Positions 41,912 through 51,709 of a stretch of DNA of 64,000 nucleotides are shown in pieces. The notes under the pieces were generated by a model. It made no database searches, was not told the DNA's origin, and saw only the letters and a list, made by a program, of their open reading frames with translations. Each line of letters opens with the position of its first letter. Position 1 is the stretch's first letter. Both the position numbers and the translations under genes were made by a program. This DNA comes from Leishmania infantum JPCM5. Taxonomy: Eukaryota; Euglenozoa; Kinetoplastea; Trypanosomatida; Trypanosomatidae. Location of the stretch: NCBI RefSeq assembly GCF_000002875.2, contig NC_009417.2, positions 415,929-479,928 on the forward strand. Direction: 5' to 3'.

Positions 41912-44323
41912 ATGTCGACGTGGGCCTCTCGCCTCTCCTCGAGCAAGTCGGTGTCGCCGACATCGGGGACGGAGAGCCGTGGGGCAGCAGCGCAGCGTGA
42001 CTTCTCTTCAGTGTCCAACACCGCGTCACCGACAAGCATGGTGAGCGGTGGGGGCGCCGGCGCCGACGTCGGTGCTGGCAGTGGAAACGCCGCCGCACTT
42101 CTTCGCGAGGAGTTCCGTGTCGTTGCGGAGGCGTACAATGAACAGAACGTGTATCTGCTGCGCCTCCCGCCGGACTGCTGGGATATGGCCGCGAAGTACC
42201 TCTCCTACATGGACGTCATTGCCCTCGGTCAAGCCTGTCGCTCTCTGTGGAGAGTGCTGCACAACCTCGACAGCTTGTGGCGCCGCCAGCTCAGCTACTT
42301 CTACCACGACATGCGCGACCTTCGAGGCGGGAAGCTTCTCTGCACAGCCCCGCTCTTTCCAGAGTCGCCGTGCAGTCGCAGCACAAGTCACCAAGGGAGC
42401 ATGGGTGCGCTGACGGGGCCAGCAGGGGGGCAAGAGTGGCCGCGCAAGGCATGGCATCAGTCGTACATGTCGGCCTACGAGCGGTTTTTTCAGGAGCGAC
42501 GTGTGTACGTGCTGGACTCGCATCGCGAATGGCATTTCCAAGAGCTGGCGGACGTGGAGGACAAGTCCACAGGCATGTTCACAGTCGCGCTGCACGACGG
42601 CCGCGTCGAGGCTCTGACAGCGGCCGCCTCCCCTCTCTCGATGGACCCTTTTTCATTCTCCGGTGCCTGGTCCGCATCGCCACCGCAGCAGCTGCTGCCA
42701 TGGGTCGCCGCCGCCTCGGTCTCTGCCACCGCATCGCCGATTTTCGCGAATGCCGTCGATAGCACGCGGGAGTGGTTGCTTGCTGCCCCTTCGTCGCCGG
42801 CGTCCTTTGCAGCGTCGCAGCCGCCGGCGTCACCCGCGCAGGCACCGACGCCGCTGCACGTTCGCACCACATCCGCGCAGACAAATGGAACGTCGATTGG
42901 CAGCAGTCCAGCGATCGCGCCAGCCGCTGCACCGTCTACTCCGCCGCTGCTGCCGCGCGTCGGTGAGCCGATCATCAATGAGCACAATCCCCTCCTGCGT
43001 CTGCGCGTGTACGCGATCGAGCCGGTGGAAGCGGAGGAAAACAGAGACGCTGAAGCCGCAGAAGTGGCCGCGTATGCCAGTGGGATTGATGAGGAGCGCC
43101 ACCGCAGTCACGCCTCGCTAGCCTCGAGCATCTCGGCCAGTCTTTCCGGGATGACGGAGGAACAGGTGATTGAGTATGTGATGCGGCTGTCGCTCGCAGA
43201 AACGCAACAGGCGGCTTCACGGTCTTCTTCGTCGTCGCCAACCGCTGAGGCACCATCGAATGCGAAGCCCGCGGCAACAGATCCGGTGGGCTCTGCCACA
43301 CAGCAGCAGCCGAAGCTGTACCGGCATTGCCACTACCGCGGTGCCAATCCAACGGCATCTCTGCCGCTCAGCGAACTTCTCGCCATCCTCGACGCGTTCA
43401 CCAACAACGCTTCCGATCAGCTGCAGTACCACCACGTGCGGAACTGCACAGAGGACGAGGATCCGGCGTTTCTGCAGCGTCTTTCGGAGACGCTCCGGAG
43501 CGCGAAGCACCGGCGGCTGCACCTCGGTAATCATCACCGAGCCGTGCGCAACAACGGGCAAACGACGCGCAACCGTGCGGGACGGTCAGCCGGAGCAGGC
43601 TCGGCCGATGCGCCCTCTCTCAGTCTCTCTGCCGCTGGCACGGCCACGCCGCCGCAGCAGCCGCCTCCGATGAACCGCATGCTGCGCGGCTTTCACGGAG
43701 ACCTGTTGGAGATTACAGAGCGTGAAGCGCAGCTGGTAGCCGGCACGCTGCTTGGCATGCCTCGCGTGATTGACGAATTTGTAGCCTTCCGGTGCTACGA
43801 CCCGGCGCTGCTGTACCACAGGCTGTACTCATCGAGCACGGCCATCGATAGGGCTGGCACCCGAGGCACACCTCGAGAGGCGCGGGGAGAGGCGCCGTGG
43901 CTCAAGGATAACTCTGTGCTCTCGGACGGCGTGTCACCCATCAGCAGGCAGACCACTCAGGCAGGAAGCAGCGGGCCTACCCACCAGTCTGTCGAGACAC
44001 CTGCCGCCATACCGCCATTGACAACGTTGACGCCGTCGCTGAGGCCGCTCCCGTTCTTTACACGCTTTTTTCTCGCACCCGAGTTGTGCCACGACGGTTG
44101 CATTGCCCTCATCGTCGTGGACGTGGTTCGTGTGCTCGTCATAGTGGAGAAGGAGGTCGTCACCACGGACAATCCTGATTGGGCCTCGCCCTTGATTGCG
44201 CGTGGTGGTCGCGTGGTAGTGCACGGCCAGGGGTACAACGCCCAAGCCTACACACGCGACGAGTACAACTACGTACCGCTGAACCCCACGCGGCGCCGCC
44301 GCAACTCGGACTCGGGGGGATGA
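41912..44323 (+). CDS. F-box protein with UIM-like motif
   Basis: An 803-residue protein. An F-box is visible at about 84-127: LPPDCWDMAAKYLSYMDVI, then LGQACRSLWRVLHNLDSLWR. F-box proteins are the substrate receptors of SCF ubiquitin ligases and bind Skp1 through this motif. After a disordered Ala/Ser/Pro region (about 280-345), residues 416-431 (EEQVIEYVMRLSLAET) follow the ubiquitin-interacting motif pattern, with an acidic start, hydrophobics, LSL and Glu; the usual central Ala is Val. Another disordered part is followed by a C-terminal block (about 720-780, FLAPELCHDGCIALIVVDVV, then VVVHGQGYN) that looks folded. No substrate-recognition repeats such as WD40 or LRR are obvious. F-box plus UIM suggests a ubiquitin-pathway adaptor that may bind already-ubiquitylated clients. 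The ATG is supported by the upstream splice acceptor. Confidence 0.85.
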   Translation: MSTWASRLSSSKSVSPTSGTESRGAAAQRDFSSVSNTASPTSMVSGGGAGADVGAGSGNAAALLREEFRVVAEAYNEQNVYLLRLPPDCWDMAAKYLSYMDVIALGQACRSLWRVLHNLDSLWRRQLSYFYHDMRDLRGGKLLCTAPLFPESPCSRSTSHQGSMGALTGPAGGQEWPRKAWHQSYMSAYERFFQERRVYVLDSHREWHFQELADVEDKSTGMFTVALHDGRVEALTAAASPLSMDPFSFSGAWSASPPQQLLPWVAAASVSATASPIFANAVDSTREWLLAAPSSPASFAASQPPASPAQAPTPLHVRTTSAQTNGTSIGSSPAIAPAAAPSTPPLLPRVGEPIINEHNPLLRLRVYAIEPVEAEENRDAEAAEVAAYASGIDEERHRSHASLASSISASLSGMTEEQVIEYVMRLSLAETQQAASRSSSSSPTAEAPSNAKPAATDPVGSATQQQPKLYRHCHYRGANPTASLPLSELLAILDAFTNNASDQLQYHHVRNCTEDEDPAFLQRLSETLRSAKHRRLHLGNHHRAVRNNGQTTRNRAGRSAGAGSADAPSLSLSAAGTATPPQQPPPMNRMLRGFHGDLLEITEREAQLVAGTLLGMPRVIDEFVAFRCYDPALLYHRLYSSSTAIDRAGTRGTPREARGEAPWLKDNSVLSDGVSPISRQTTQAGSSGPTHQSVETPAAIPPLTTLTPSLRPLPFFTRFFLAPELCHDGCIALIVVDVVRVLVIVEKEVVTTDNPDWASPLIARGGRVVVHGQGYNAQAYTRDEYNYVPLNPTRRRRNSDSGG

Positions 44324-45380
44324 GAGGGGAGGTGAATAGAATGGATGTGGCCGGAAAAACGAGCGGAAGGCAACACACCACGCGGCAGGGGTGCAGCGTC
44401 CGACTTATTTGTGTGTTTGTGTGTGTGTGTGTGTCTTTCTGCGCTATGTCATCCAGCCATCCCAGCGCGCCATCGCATCGTAACTTGGCCACCGCCCGAA
44501 CCTCCCTCCCCACCTGTCGGAGCATGAACCAAAAGCCGGCAACACAAGCAGTAATGACGAAAACAGAGAGACGCCAGCGGTAGACGATTTGGGCTGCGCC
44601 TTTTCTTCTTGCTTCGATGCTGTTGAGCGGATGCCACAGTCACCCACGGTGTGATGAAACCAGTCAGGGGGGGGGGCGTTATGTGAGTTATGGAAGCAGT
44701 ACAGCGTACCACCGCCGTAATGCAGGCAGCACACACATACACACACGGTTTGTCGCCTCCGATTTGGTGAAGCTATGTACTTGCGGTGGCCATGCCCTCA
44801 CCAAACTGACGTAGAGTCGCACCTTCTCCACCCACCCCAACTCTCACCCCCTCCACTCCGCTTTTACCGTCGCCACCTTCTTGTCTGCATGTGCGTGTGT
44901 CTTTACGCATCTCCCTCTCCTATCGTCCTCTCCTGCTCTTTCTTCTCCATCTCTCTCCGCTATGAGTGATCTACATGAAAAGGTGGGGAGGCTGACGCTG
45001 CCACTGCCGCTGCGCTGCTCCCCCAGTTAGCTCCACCAACGCACACATACACACATACACATACATAGAGAGATAGGGAGACCCACCCGTTTACGTATGC
45101 AAAGCCATACATATCGGTGTATGCACACACACAGACACACACACAAGCACGTCTAATATATAGAAGGCGCTCAACACGAAGCAGCACGTGTTGATGGACG
45201 CAGAGCGAGACGCTACGACTTCTCCCTTTATCAGAGAAAAGAAAACGGTACGCTCTTCGTCTGTAAAGTCGCATAGGCAGGAATACACACACACACACAC
45301 ACTGCGCGCGCACGTCTTCCTCTTTCGCTGTGCCTTGTGACAGCCCTGTAGCCCAGTAACTATTTCTCACCGCTACCATC
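44324..45380. other. Intergenic region
   Basis: No gene is seen. It has CA tracts near 45040-45064 and 45285-45302 and a C/T-rich block at 44826-44960. Confidence 0.7.
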
Positions 45381-47246
45381 ATGCCCGCTATGGCACGTCT
45401 CAGGGCGGTCAGTCCCTCGGTCAAAGCACGCGAAGCCACCGCCGTCTATTCCGAAACGAAATGCTTCCACGCCAAGGGTGCCGTGGTCGCGATGGCTACA
45501 AGCCACAACAGCACCATGTGGCTCGCGATGCAGGACGGGCGTGTAGAGGTGCGCGACGTGCACACTGGCCAAGTCGTGCATACCTTCGCCGTCGCCGGTG
45601 TGCGTCAGCGGCGCAACAAGGTGTGGTGCATGCTTTCCGTCTACGACGTAGTCCATCAGGAGGCGCAGCTGTGGATGGGGATGAGTTCTGGCGCGATTGA
45701 GGTTTACACAGAAAACTACCAGCTGCGCCGGCAGCTCAGCAAGCATCTCTCCGGTGTGTACTGCCTCGCCCAGTACCGCGGCGACGTCGCCTACGCGGGC
45801 TCGAGCGACTTCACCATCACGCAGTGGCGCGTCGCGGATGGGCGACTGCTGCGCGTTCTGGCAGGACACAGCAACTACGTCCGTTGTCTCTACGCCGAAG
45901 GCAACGCCCTCGTGAGCGGATCAGATGACAGCACCGTTCGCGTCTGGGATACCGCCAGCGGCGCGTCCCTACAGCAGTACAGCCACCTACACCGCGAGAG
46001 CGGCGGCGTCTCGGCATTCTGCCGTGTGGGGACGGCAATGTGGTCAGGCGACCAAAGCGGCGTGATTGCGGTGTGGCGGCTGAAGGATGGCAAGGTGCTG
46101 CTCGTGTGCCGCCAGGTGCAGGGGCGAGTCATGTCTCTCCGCAAGGTGGGGGCGCGGGTGTACGCCGGTAGCGCTGAAGGCTGTATTTACGTCTTCAACG
46201 CAGGGGACTGCACGGTCGTGAATCGCCTCGATGATCACGTGGGCAGCAGCATCTCCGCCATCGCCTGCGCCGTGGAGGTGAACCGCTACTTTGTGTGGTC
46301 GGGCAGCGCAGACAACACGATACAGTGCCGGCACCACGATGAGCACCAGCCTATGACAGCAGAGCGCGAGGGAGCTTTGGACATGCGGTGGTATTACACA
46401 ACGCAGCTGCCGTACCTGCAGGCAAACGAGGCGCTGCTGGAGCAGCAGCGAGAGCTGGCGGAGCTCATGGTCCTCGCCAGCGGCTCCGACGACGCTGTGC
46501 GTAGTTTCTTGGACAGCCTAGGAGACGGCCGTGAGACGGCTGCCGCGCGGTACTGGCTCCTGGACGGTAAGGTAAAGCAGATGCAGAAGCGGTACGACAC
46601 AACGGAGGAGGCGACGCGCGCGATCGACGCCGCGGTAGAGCGGAAGACACACACGTTGGAAGTCCTGCGCCGACAGCTAGCTCGCTTGACGGAAACCCTC
46701 AGCAGCGCCAAACAGCGGCCGCCGGTGCCTTCCTCTAGTGTCGCCGCCGTTTCAGCCGTGCCGGGAGGAGCATCAGTCTCGGCCTCCCCAACTGCTACTG
46801 AGCCCCCCGCAGTGCTTGCCGGGGTGGCGCCACCCCTGGTCACCGTTTCGCCGCCACCAGATCTGTCGGCGTTGTCCACATCGTCACCTCTAGGCACCGC
46901 CGTGCCGTCTCGGCCCTCTACGTTTGTTTCTGCTCTCCCCTGTGCTCCTTCACCGCCCCCGCTGCAGACGGCGGTGGCTTCTGCCCCGCTGCCGCCGCCG
47001 CGGCCCAAGGTGCCCGCGCCTGAGCGCACCTCCTCCGCGCCGTGTATTGTGACGGAGGCACAGGTGACCCTCAGTCGCAGCTACGAGCCGGTGCTCAGCT
47101 CCCTGCCGCCACCGCCGAAAGAGGCGGTCCCCCCGCCCCCCGTGGCAGCAGTGCCGCCCCCTCCACCTACCCGCGGCATGGGAGCGCTTGGCGAGTTGCC
47201 CGCGGAAACCAGTGCACCACCTCTGACTCGCCGGATGTCATTTTAG
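45381..47246 (+). CDS. WD40 repeat protein with coiled coil and proline-rich tail (paralogue A)
   Basis: A 621-residue protein. Seven WD40-type units can be counted at about 29-325, enough for one beta-propeller. The clearest is GHSNYVRCLYAEGNALVSGS followed by DDSTVRVWD at about 161-195; others end in GRVEVRD, GAIEVYT, FTITQWR, GVIAVWR and CIYVFNA. A helical, Glu/Gln/Arg-rich coiled coil follows at about 345-460. The last 150 residues are Pro/Ala/Ser-rich with several PPPP or PPPPP runs that could bind profilin, SH3, WW or GYF domains. WD40 propellers are protein-docking platforms; the function here is unknown. The next gene is a clear paralogue with the same order of domains (propeller, coiled coil, low-complexity tail). 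The start is the first ATG, in CATCATG. Confidence 0.9.
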   Translation: MPAMARLRAVSPSVKAREATAVYSETKCFHAKGAVVAMATSHNSTMWLAMQDGRVEVRDVHTGQVVHTFAVAGVRQRRNKVWCMLSVYDVVHQEAQLWMGMSSGAIEVYTENYQLRRQLSKHLSGVYCLAQYRGDVAYAGSSDFTITQWRVADGRLLRVLAGHSNYVRCLYAEGNALVSGSDDSTVRVWDTASGASLQQYSHLHRESGGVSAFCRVGTAMWSGDQSGVIAVWRLKDGKVLLVCRQVQGRVMSLRKVGARVYAGSAEGCIYVFNAGDCTVVNRLDDHVGSSISAIACAVEVNRYFVWSGSADNTIQCRHHDEHQPMTAEREGALDMRWYYTTQLPYLQANEALLEQQRELAELMVLASGSDDAVRSFLDSLGDGRETAAARYWLLDGKVKQMQKRYDTTEEATRAIDAAVERKTHTLEVLRRQLARLTETLSSAKQRPPVPSSSVAAVSAVPGGASVSASPTATEPPAVLAGVAPPLVTVSPPPDLSALSTSSPLGTAVPSRPSTFVSALPCAPSPPPLQTAVASAPLPPPRPKVPAPERTSSAPCIVTEAQVTLSRSYEPVLSSLPPPPKEAVPPPPVAAVPPPPPTRGMGALGELPAETSAPPLTRRMSF

Positions 47247-47589
47247 CGTTTCAGCACGTGCCGCGAAGAGCGGCCGGCGCACACAAGGAGAGCGAAACGG
47301 GAGAGCCTCAGACGGAGGCGGGACGCAGCGGCATACGTGTGAGTGGTGTGCGCAGGTGGACCGATCCGACCATTCTCTCTTCTCATGTGCACCGTCCGCT
47401 TCGCTGTTATACACCCTTAGAGGCAGATAAATGCTGTGCGTCTGCGAGGAGGCGGAGGCGGGCAGTGGACCTCGTGCGCCCCCCTCCCTCTCCCGTCTTC
47501 TCCCTCCCCCTTGCGTGCGTTTTGTATTTTGTTATCCCACTCATCCCACCCCCTCGCCCTCCGCGTGTCGTGCACACAGGACTCTGTGT

Positions 47590-47612
47590 CTGTGTGTGTG
47601 TGTGTGTGTGTG
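47590..47612. repeat. (TG)n microsatellite
   Basis: About 11 TG units. Confidence 0.95.
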
Positions 47613-48167
47613 TTTGCGTGGCGATGAATAGCCGCGGACGCGGCGTGACGCAACCAGAGTGTTCTGCATATGCATAGGTGCTGCGCCGCTTTGGTGCACG
47701 GCTCGACTTCACACATGGCCATGGATGGCACGCACATGAAAAGGGCTCATGTCGTGGTGAAAGCATATGTCCCTTTCCAGCACTTCTGCTTCTTCTCTTC
47801 TTTGCCTTATCGATCCTCTTTCCGTGTCTGATGTACGCCGGCGTGTTGCTCTGTCTTCCTTGTGGACGGCGGGTCAATGTATGTGGGCAACATGCGGTGG
47901 CATACGTGAGTGCGTCCCCTGCCAGTGACTGCTGCTGTTGAGGACCGCAGGTCCGCTGGCGTGAGGCACAACGCAGCCCCATCCCAGCTGGCATGCGAAA
48001 AGGAGCGCCAATCTGAAGAAGTGCACTGTGTAGATTGCTCTCAGGCACCCCATTTGACATTTTGCATAAGCTCGCGCAGCTGCGCGGTGCAGGTATAGAT
48101 CTGCTTAGTTTTGTCTACGCACAGACACATATACACCGCTTACCATAGACGTTGATAGAAGCATCGA

Positions 48168-48200
48168 GTCTCTCCCGTCCCCCCTTCTCCCCACATCCAG
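48168..48200 (+). promoter_or_regulatory. Predicted trans-splice acceptor (pyrimidine tract plus AG)
   Basis: A CT-rich stretch at 48168-48197 with AG at 48199-48200, 65 bases before ATG 48265. Confidence 0.5.
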
Positions 48201-48264
48201 GACACGTAGAAGGATTCACAAAAAGAGAGAGACATACACGTACGCGCCCACTCACCAATAGGCA

Positions 48265-50835
48265 ATGCCCTCGCAGCAGCAGCACTCGGTGGCCTCCGAG
48301 CTGCTGGTGAACGATCGCATCCTTGTTGTTCCAGCGCCACCCCTGTCCATTGCCACCGTCGGCGATGTGGTGTGGATCACCTTTTCAGACGGGGAGGTCG
48401 AGGTGCGCAACACGCGTACCGGTGAGGTGGTGCGCCGCTTTGAGCCGGCCGTGTCCGCAGTGCCCGCATCGGGCCCCAGCGACTCGGCTGCCGTCGGTTT
48501 CTTGTCGAGCGTGACAAATCGGATGTCTGCCGTCGGCGTCGGCGGTGCAACCGGCACGTCCGCGCCACTGAAGCGGCACAGCTACAAGGATACCGCGACC
48601 GCGCTCACCGTCCACAGCGCCGCCGTTGTTCGCGCACTTCTCGCGGTGCCGACGGCGGACGGCGAAATGCACGTGTGGATGGGCCTGTCTAACGGCTGCA
48701 TTGAGGTGCATGATGGGGACACGTTTCCTAGCCGCAGTGGCGAGACCGCCGTCGGCGCGTCGAATCGCCCTTCCACAGGCAGCCTGATCGCTCTGCTACG
48801 CAAGCATACCGCAGCCGTAACGAGCCTGGCGGAGTTCGGCGGATACGTCTACTCGGGCAGCGAAGACCACCAGATTCTGCAGTGGCGGGCGTGCCAATAC
48901 ATGTACGCCCGTTTCTTCAGCAGTCACTGCCCGCATGATGGACCGGTGCGCTGCTTGTACGCCGAGGGCAACGCACTTGTCTCCGGATCTGACGACTGCA
49001 CGGTGAAGGTGTGGGACATCGGCGAGGGTAGCATGCGACTGACAGGGTACTTCCACTCGCAAAGCGGTGGGGTGCTGGCGCTGTGCCGTGTTGGGGAGCT
49101 CATGTGGTCTGGAGACGCCTCTGGGCAGGTGGTGCGATGGCACCTTCGCACCTGCGAGGCAGTCGGCATCCACGCCCCGCACAGTGGCCGCGTGCTGTCG
49201 CTCTGCCGCGTCGGACATCGGGTCTACTCCGGCTCCTCGGACGGCACCATGGGCATTTTCGATGCTGCCAGTGGACAGCTGCTACAGCGCATCACGGATC
49301 AGGCACTCGGCTGGGTGAGCGCAGTCGAGTGCCCTGCCAAGCTGTCCCGCTTTGTGGTGTGGTCTTGCAGCGTTGACGGGGCGGTGCGGTGCTGGTACCA
49401 GGACGAGTACGCGAGCATGTCAGCAGACGAAGCGCGCTTCGACGATGGTTCGTGGTACGACTCAGGCTCCACCCCATACCGCGAGTTCCGCGCCTCTGTG
49501 GGGCAGCGCACGCAGCGACTGAAGCAGCAACTCGAAGCCATCGAGCATCGTGACAACCAAGCCATGGCGCTGCTGCGCCACTGCAGCACGGTTTTCGGCG
49601 GCAGTGTCTTGGAGCGCGAGATGCAGCAGCGGCGGCTGCAGGACCAGCTCGCCCAGCTAGGAGAAAGGTGCCGCGTCGCGGAGGAACGTCTGGCAACAAA
49701 ACGCAGCAACATAGCTCAGATGGATCGCGACATTGCCGCGGCGCTGGCACTGCTTCAAAACACGCGATGTGAACTGAATCTGCTCATTCCTGGCGAAGCG
49801 GAGCGGGTGCTGTCCAGCCTGCCGGCGGTGACCACAGAGGATCTCGTCGCCTACACGCCAACGCTGGCGTCGGCGATGCTCGGCACGAGCGCTACCGCAC
49901 CGTCTATCACCACAACCACCACCGATGGTTGTGCAGCGGTTGCTCCACTACCCCTCTCGTCATTGAGTTGCCCCCTGCCACCCCCCACAGTGACAGTACC
50001 GGGATCTGCAGTGGCAGCATCCGCATTACCGCTGCCGCTGGCAGCCAACACATCAACCTTAGGTGTGGGCGGACCGCTTTCAGGCGTACCACTACCACTC
50101 CCGCCACCCGTGGCAGTGGTACCGCGGCTGGGAAGCGACGGAATCGCCGTGCCAGCCCCGGGAAGCGCCATTTCGCTACAGCAGCAGCCCTCAGTGCCCA
50201 CAGCCGGTGCGCCTGTGCCAGCGTTGACTGCAGGTATAGCTCCAGCCGTCGGCACTGCAGCTACAGTTGCGGGTGTGGGTACGGGTATGGGTGCTGCGGG
50301 TGCGGGTGTGGATGCAGGTGCCGGTGCTGCGGGTGCGGGTGTGGGTACGGGTATGGGTGCTGCGGGTGCGGGTGTAGGTGCCGGTGTCGGTGCTGCAGGT
50401 GCGGGTGTAGGTGCTGCAGGTGTGGGTGTGGGTGCGGGTGCGGGTGTGGGTGCCGGCTCTACTGGGGCGTGCAGTGCGCCTGCAGGAGTTGGTGCGGATG
50501 CCGCCGCAGCCGAAAAGAGCGCTGGCGCCTCCCCATATCCAGACGACGGCTTTAGATGGACGAACCCGCACGTCGGCAATTACATTCAGCGACGCTACTA
50601 CGGTGCCTCGCCGAGTCTGCGCACGACAGATTTAATGAAGCGGGAGCGGCGCCGCGGACGTCTGCCGCGGGTGAAGGTTGAGGCGCTACAGCGAGACCGT
50701 TCTCGCTCCCGGTCACCGCCAACCGCCCTCGAGGCGAAATCTCGCTCCGCCAGTGCCAAGGAGAAGCGAGCGACAATCACCACGAAAACGGCAACAACTG
50801 CGGTAAAGACGAGTTCAACGAAGGCGGCTACGTGA
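48265..50835 (+). CDS. WD40 repeat protein with Gly/Ala/Val repeats and Arg/Ser tail (paralogue B)
   Basis: An 856-residue protein. Its propeller (about 30-385) has the same units as its upstream neighbour, including the near-identical VRCLYAEGNALVSGSDD block, SGGVLALCRVGELMWSGD and GRVLSLCRVGHRVYSGS. It differs by a 50-residue insert after the first blade (about 58-105). A coiled coil follows (about 410-515). Residues about 515-765 are low-complexity, ending in a Gly/Ala/Val/Met repeat of 22-residue units. A conserved-looking motif, WTNPHVGNYIQRRYYGASPSL (about 769-789), comes next, then a basic Arg/Ser tail (RDRSRSRSPP, SRSAS, Lys-rich). The motif recurs at the C-terminus of the next gene. 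An RS-type tail suggests a nuclear or RNA-processing setting, but that is inference. Likely a tandem duplicate that gained a new tail. Confidence 0.9.
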   Translation: MPSQQQHSVASELLVNDRILVVPAPPLSIATVGDVVWITFSDGEVEVRNTRTGEVVRRFEPAVSAVPASGPSDSAAVGFLSSVTNRMSAVGVGGATGTSAPLKRHSYKDTATALTVHSAAVVRALLAVPTADGEMHVWMGLSNGCIEVHDGDTFPSRSGETAVGASNRPSTGSLIALLRKHTAAVTSLAEFGGYVYSGSEDHQILQWRACQYMYARFFSSHCPHDGPVRCLYAEGNALVSGSDDCTVKVWDIGEGSMRLTGYFHSQSGGVLALCRVGELMWSGDASGQVVRWHLRTCEAVGIHAPHSGRVLSLCRVGHRVYSGSSDGTMGIFDAASGQLLQRITDQALGWVSAVECPAKLSRFVVWSCSVDGAVRCWYQDEYASMSADEARFDDGSWYDSGSTPYREFRASVGQRTQRLKQQLEAIEHRDNQAMALLRHCSTVFGGSVLEREMQQRRLQDQLAQLGERCRVAEERLATKRSNIAQMDRDIAAALALLQNTRCELNLLIPGEAERVLSSLPAVTTEDLVAYTPTLASAMLGTSATAPSITTTTTDGCAAVAPLPLSSLSCPLPPPTVTVPGSAVAASALPLPLAANTSTLGVGGPLSGVPLPLPPPVAVVPRLGSDGIAVPAPGSAISLQQQPSVPTAGAPVPALTAGIAPAVGTAATVAGVGTGMGAAGAGVDAGAGAAGAGVGTGMGAAGAGVGAGVGAAGAGVGAAGVGVGAGAGVGAGSTGACSAPAGVGADAAAAEKSAGASPYPDDGFRWTNPHVGNYIQRRYYGASPSLRTTDLMKRERRRGRLPRVKVEALQRDRSRSRSPPTALEAKSRSASAKEKRATITTKTATTAVKTSSTKAAT
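50275..50455 (+). repeat. In-frame 66-bp tandem repeats encoding Gly/Ala/Val (about 2.8 copies)
   Basis: Units begin at 50275 and 50341 with the same GTGGGTACGGGTATGGGTGC and run into a third, degenerate unit at about 50407. The protein unit is 22 residues (VGTGMGAAGAGV...). Inside the units the DNA is mostly GGTGYG hexamers, so length variation between strains is likely. Confidence 0.85.
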
Positions 50836-51709
50836 CTTCGTCTGCTCTTGGCGAATAGAGGGACGCTAGATGCAAGTAAGGTACGGTCCTGCCGGCACAC
50901 AGGGCCGGCGCCCCCCCCCCTCCCCTTCTCACCGCCACCACTACTCTCTCTGTCCCACCTGCCGCATGCAGAGATGGTGTGCGGACTTGTAGATCGCGTA
51001 GGAAGGACAGCTAGCGTATACAAGGTGCTGCGTCCGACGGCAATGCCGTGGTGTTGCACCTATTTTTTCCTTTACTTTTCGACGTCTATTAGGTGCGTCG
51101 CCCCGGCGCGTGCTCCACACAAAACTCAGTAAAGGAACAAGAAATAGTGAATCGCTGTCTCCGGACGGGCAAGGCAGTGGCTGTGGTTGCCTTCTCTCTC
51201 ACATTCCTGTGGGGAAGGGGCTGCATGAGTTCGCTGAGGGGCAGCCATGAGACCCCGGGCGTTATCTCATTGAAGGGCATCTTGCCGCGCGCACGCAAAG
51301 GAGTGCGCGTGTGTGTCTTCCGAAGGAGGCAATCGAAATGCCGACGGAGAGGCATACAAGCGCAATGCCGCAGAACGCAGTGTGATCCACGGCAACATCA
51401 GCGCTCGCTCTCCACTTCGCTGTCTCTGCGAATGGCTTGCACACTCACTCGCCGAAGCCCCCTCCCCCTCCCTCTCCCTCTCCACGCGCTTTGCCTGTGG
51501 GCGCTGCTCGCTTATCCGCTCACGTGCACACGCGTAGCGGCAGTGTACGAGGGGACGGAGAGAAAGGAAAGCGCGCTCGAGATACTGCGGGTTTTGTTTT
51601 GTTTTTCTTTGTGCTCTTTCTCCGCCTTGTGCTGGTGTGCGTGCTCCTGCCTCCTGTCTCTTTAGCTGAGCAGGCGGCGCCTCTTCTATGTCGCCTGACG
51701 GAATCGCTC
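50836..51709. other. Intergenic region
   Basis: No gene is seen. The coding frame of the next gene stays open upstream of 51710 without an ATG. A pyrimidine tract plus AG ends at 51665. Confidence 0.7.
51601..51665 (+). promoter_or_regulatory. Predicted trans-splice acceptor (T/C-rich tract plus AG)
   Basis: A T/C-rich stretch from 51601 to 51663, interrupted by some G, then AG at 51664-51665, 45 bases before ATG 51710. Confidence 0.55.

Larger units (their letters stand above)
47247..48264. other. Intergenic region with TG tract
   Basis: No gene is seen. A TG tract lies at 47590-47612 and a pyrimidine tract plus AG ends at 48200. Confidence 0.7.
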
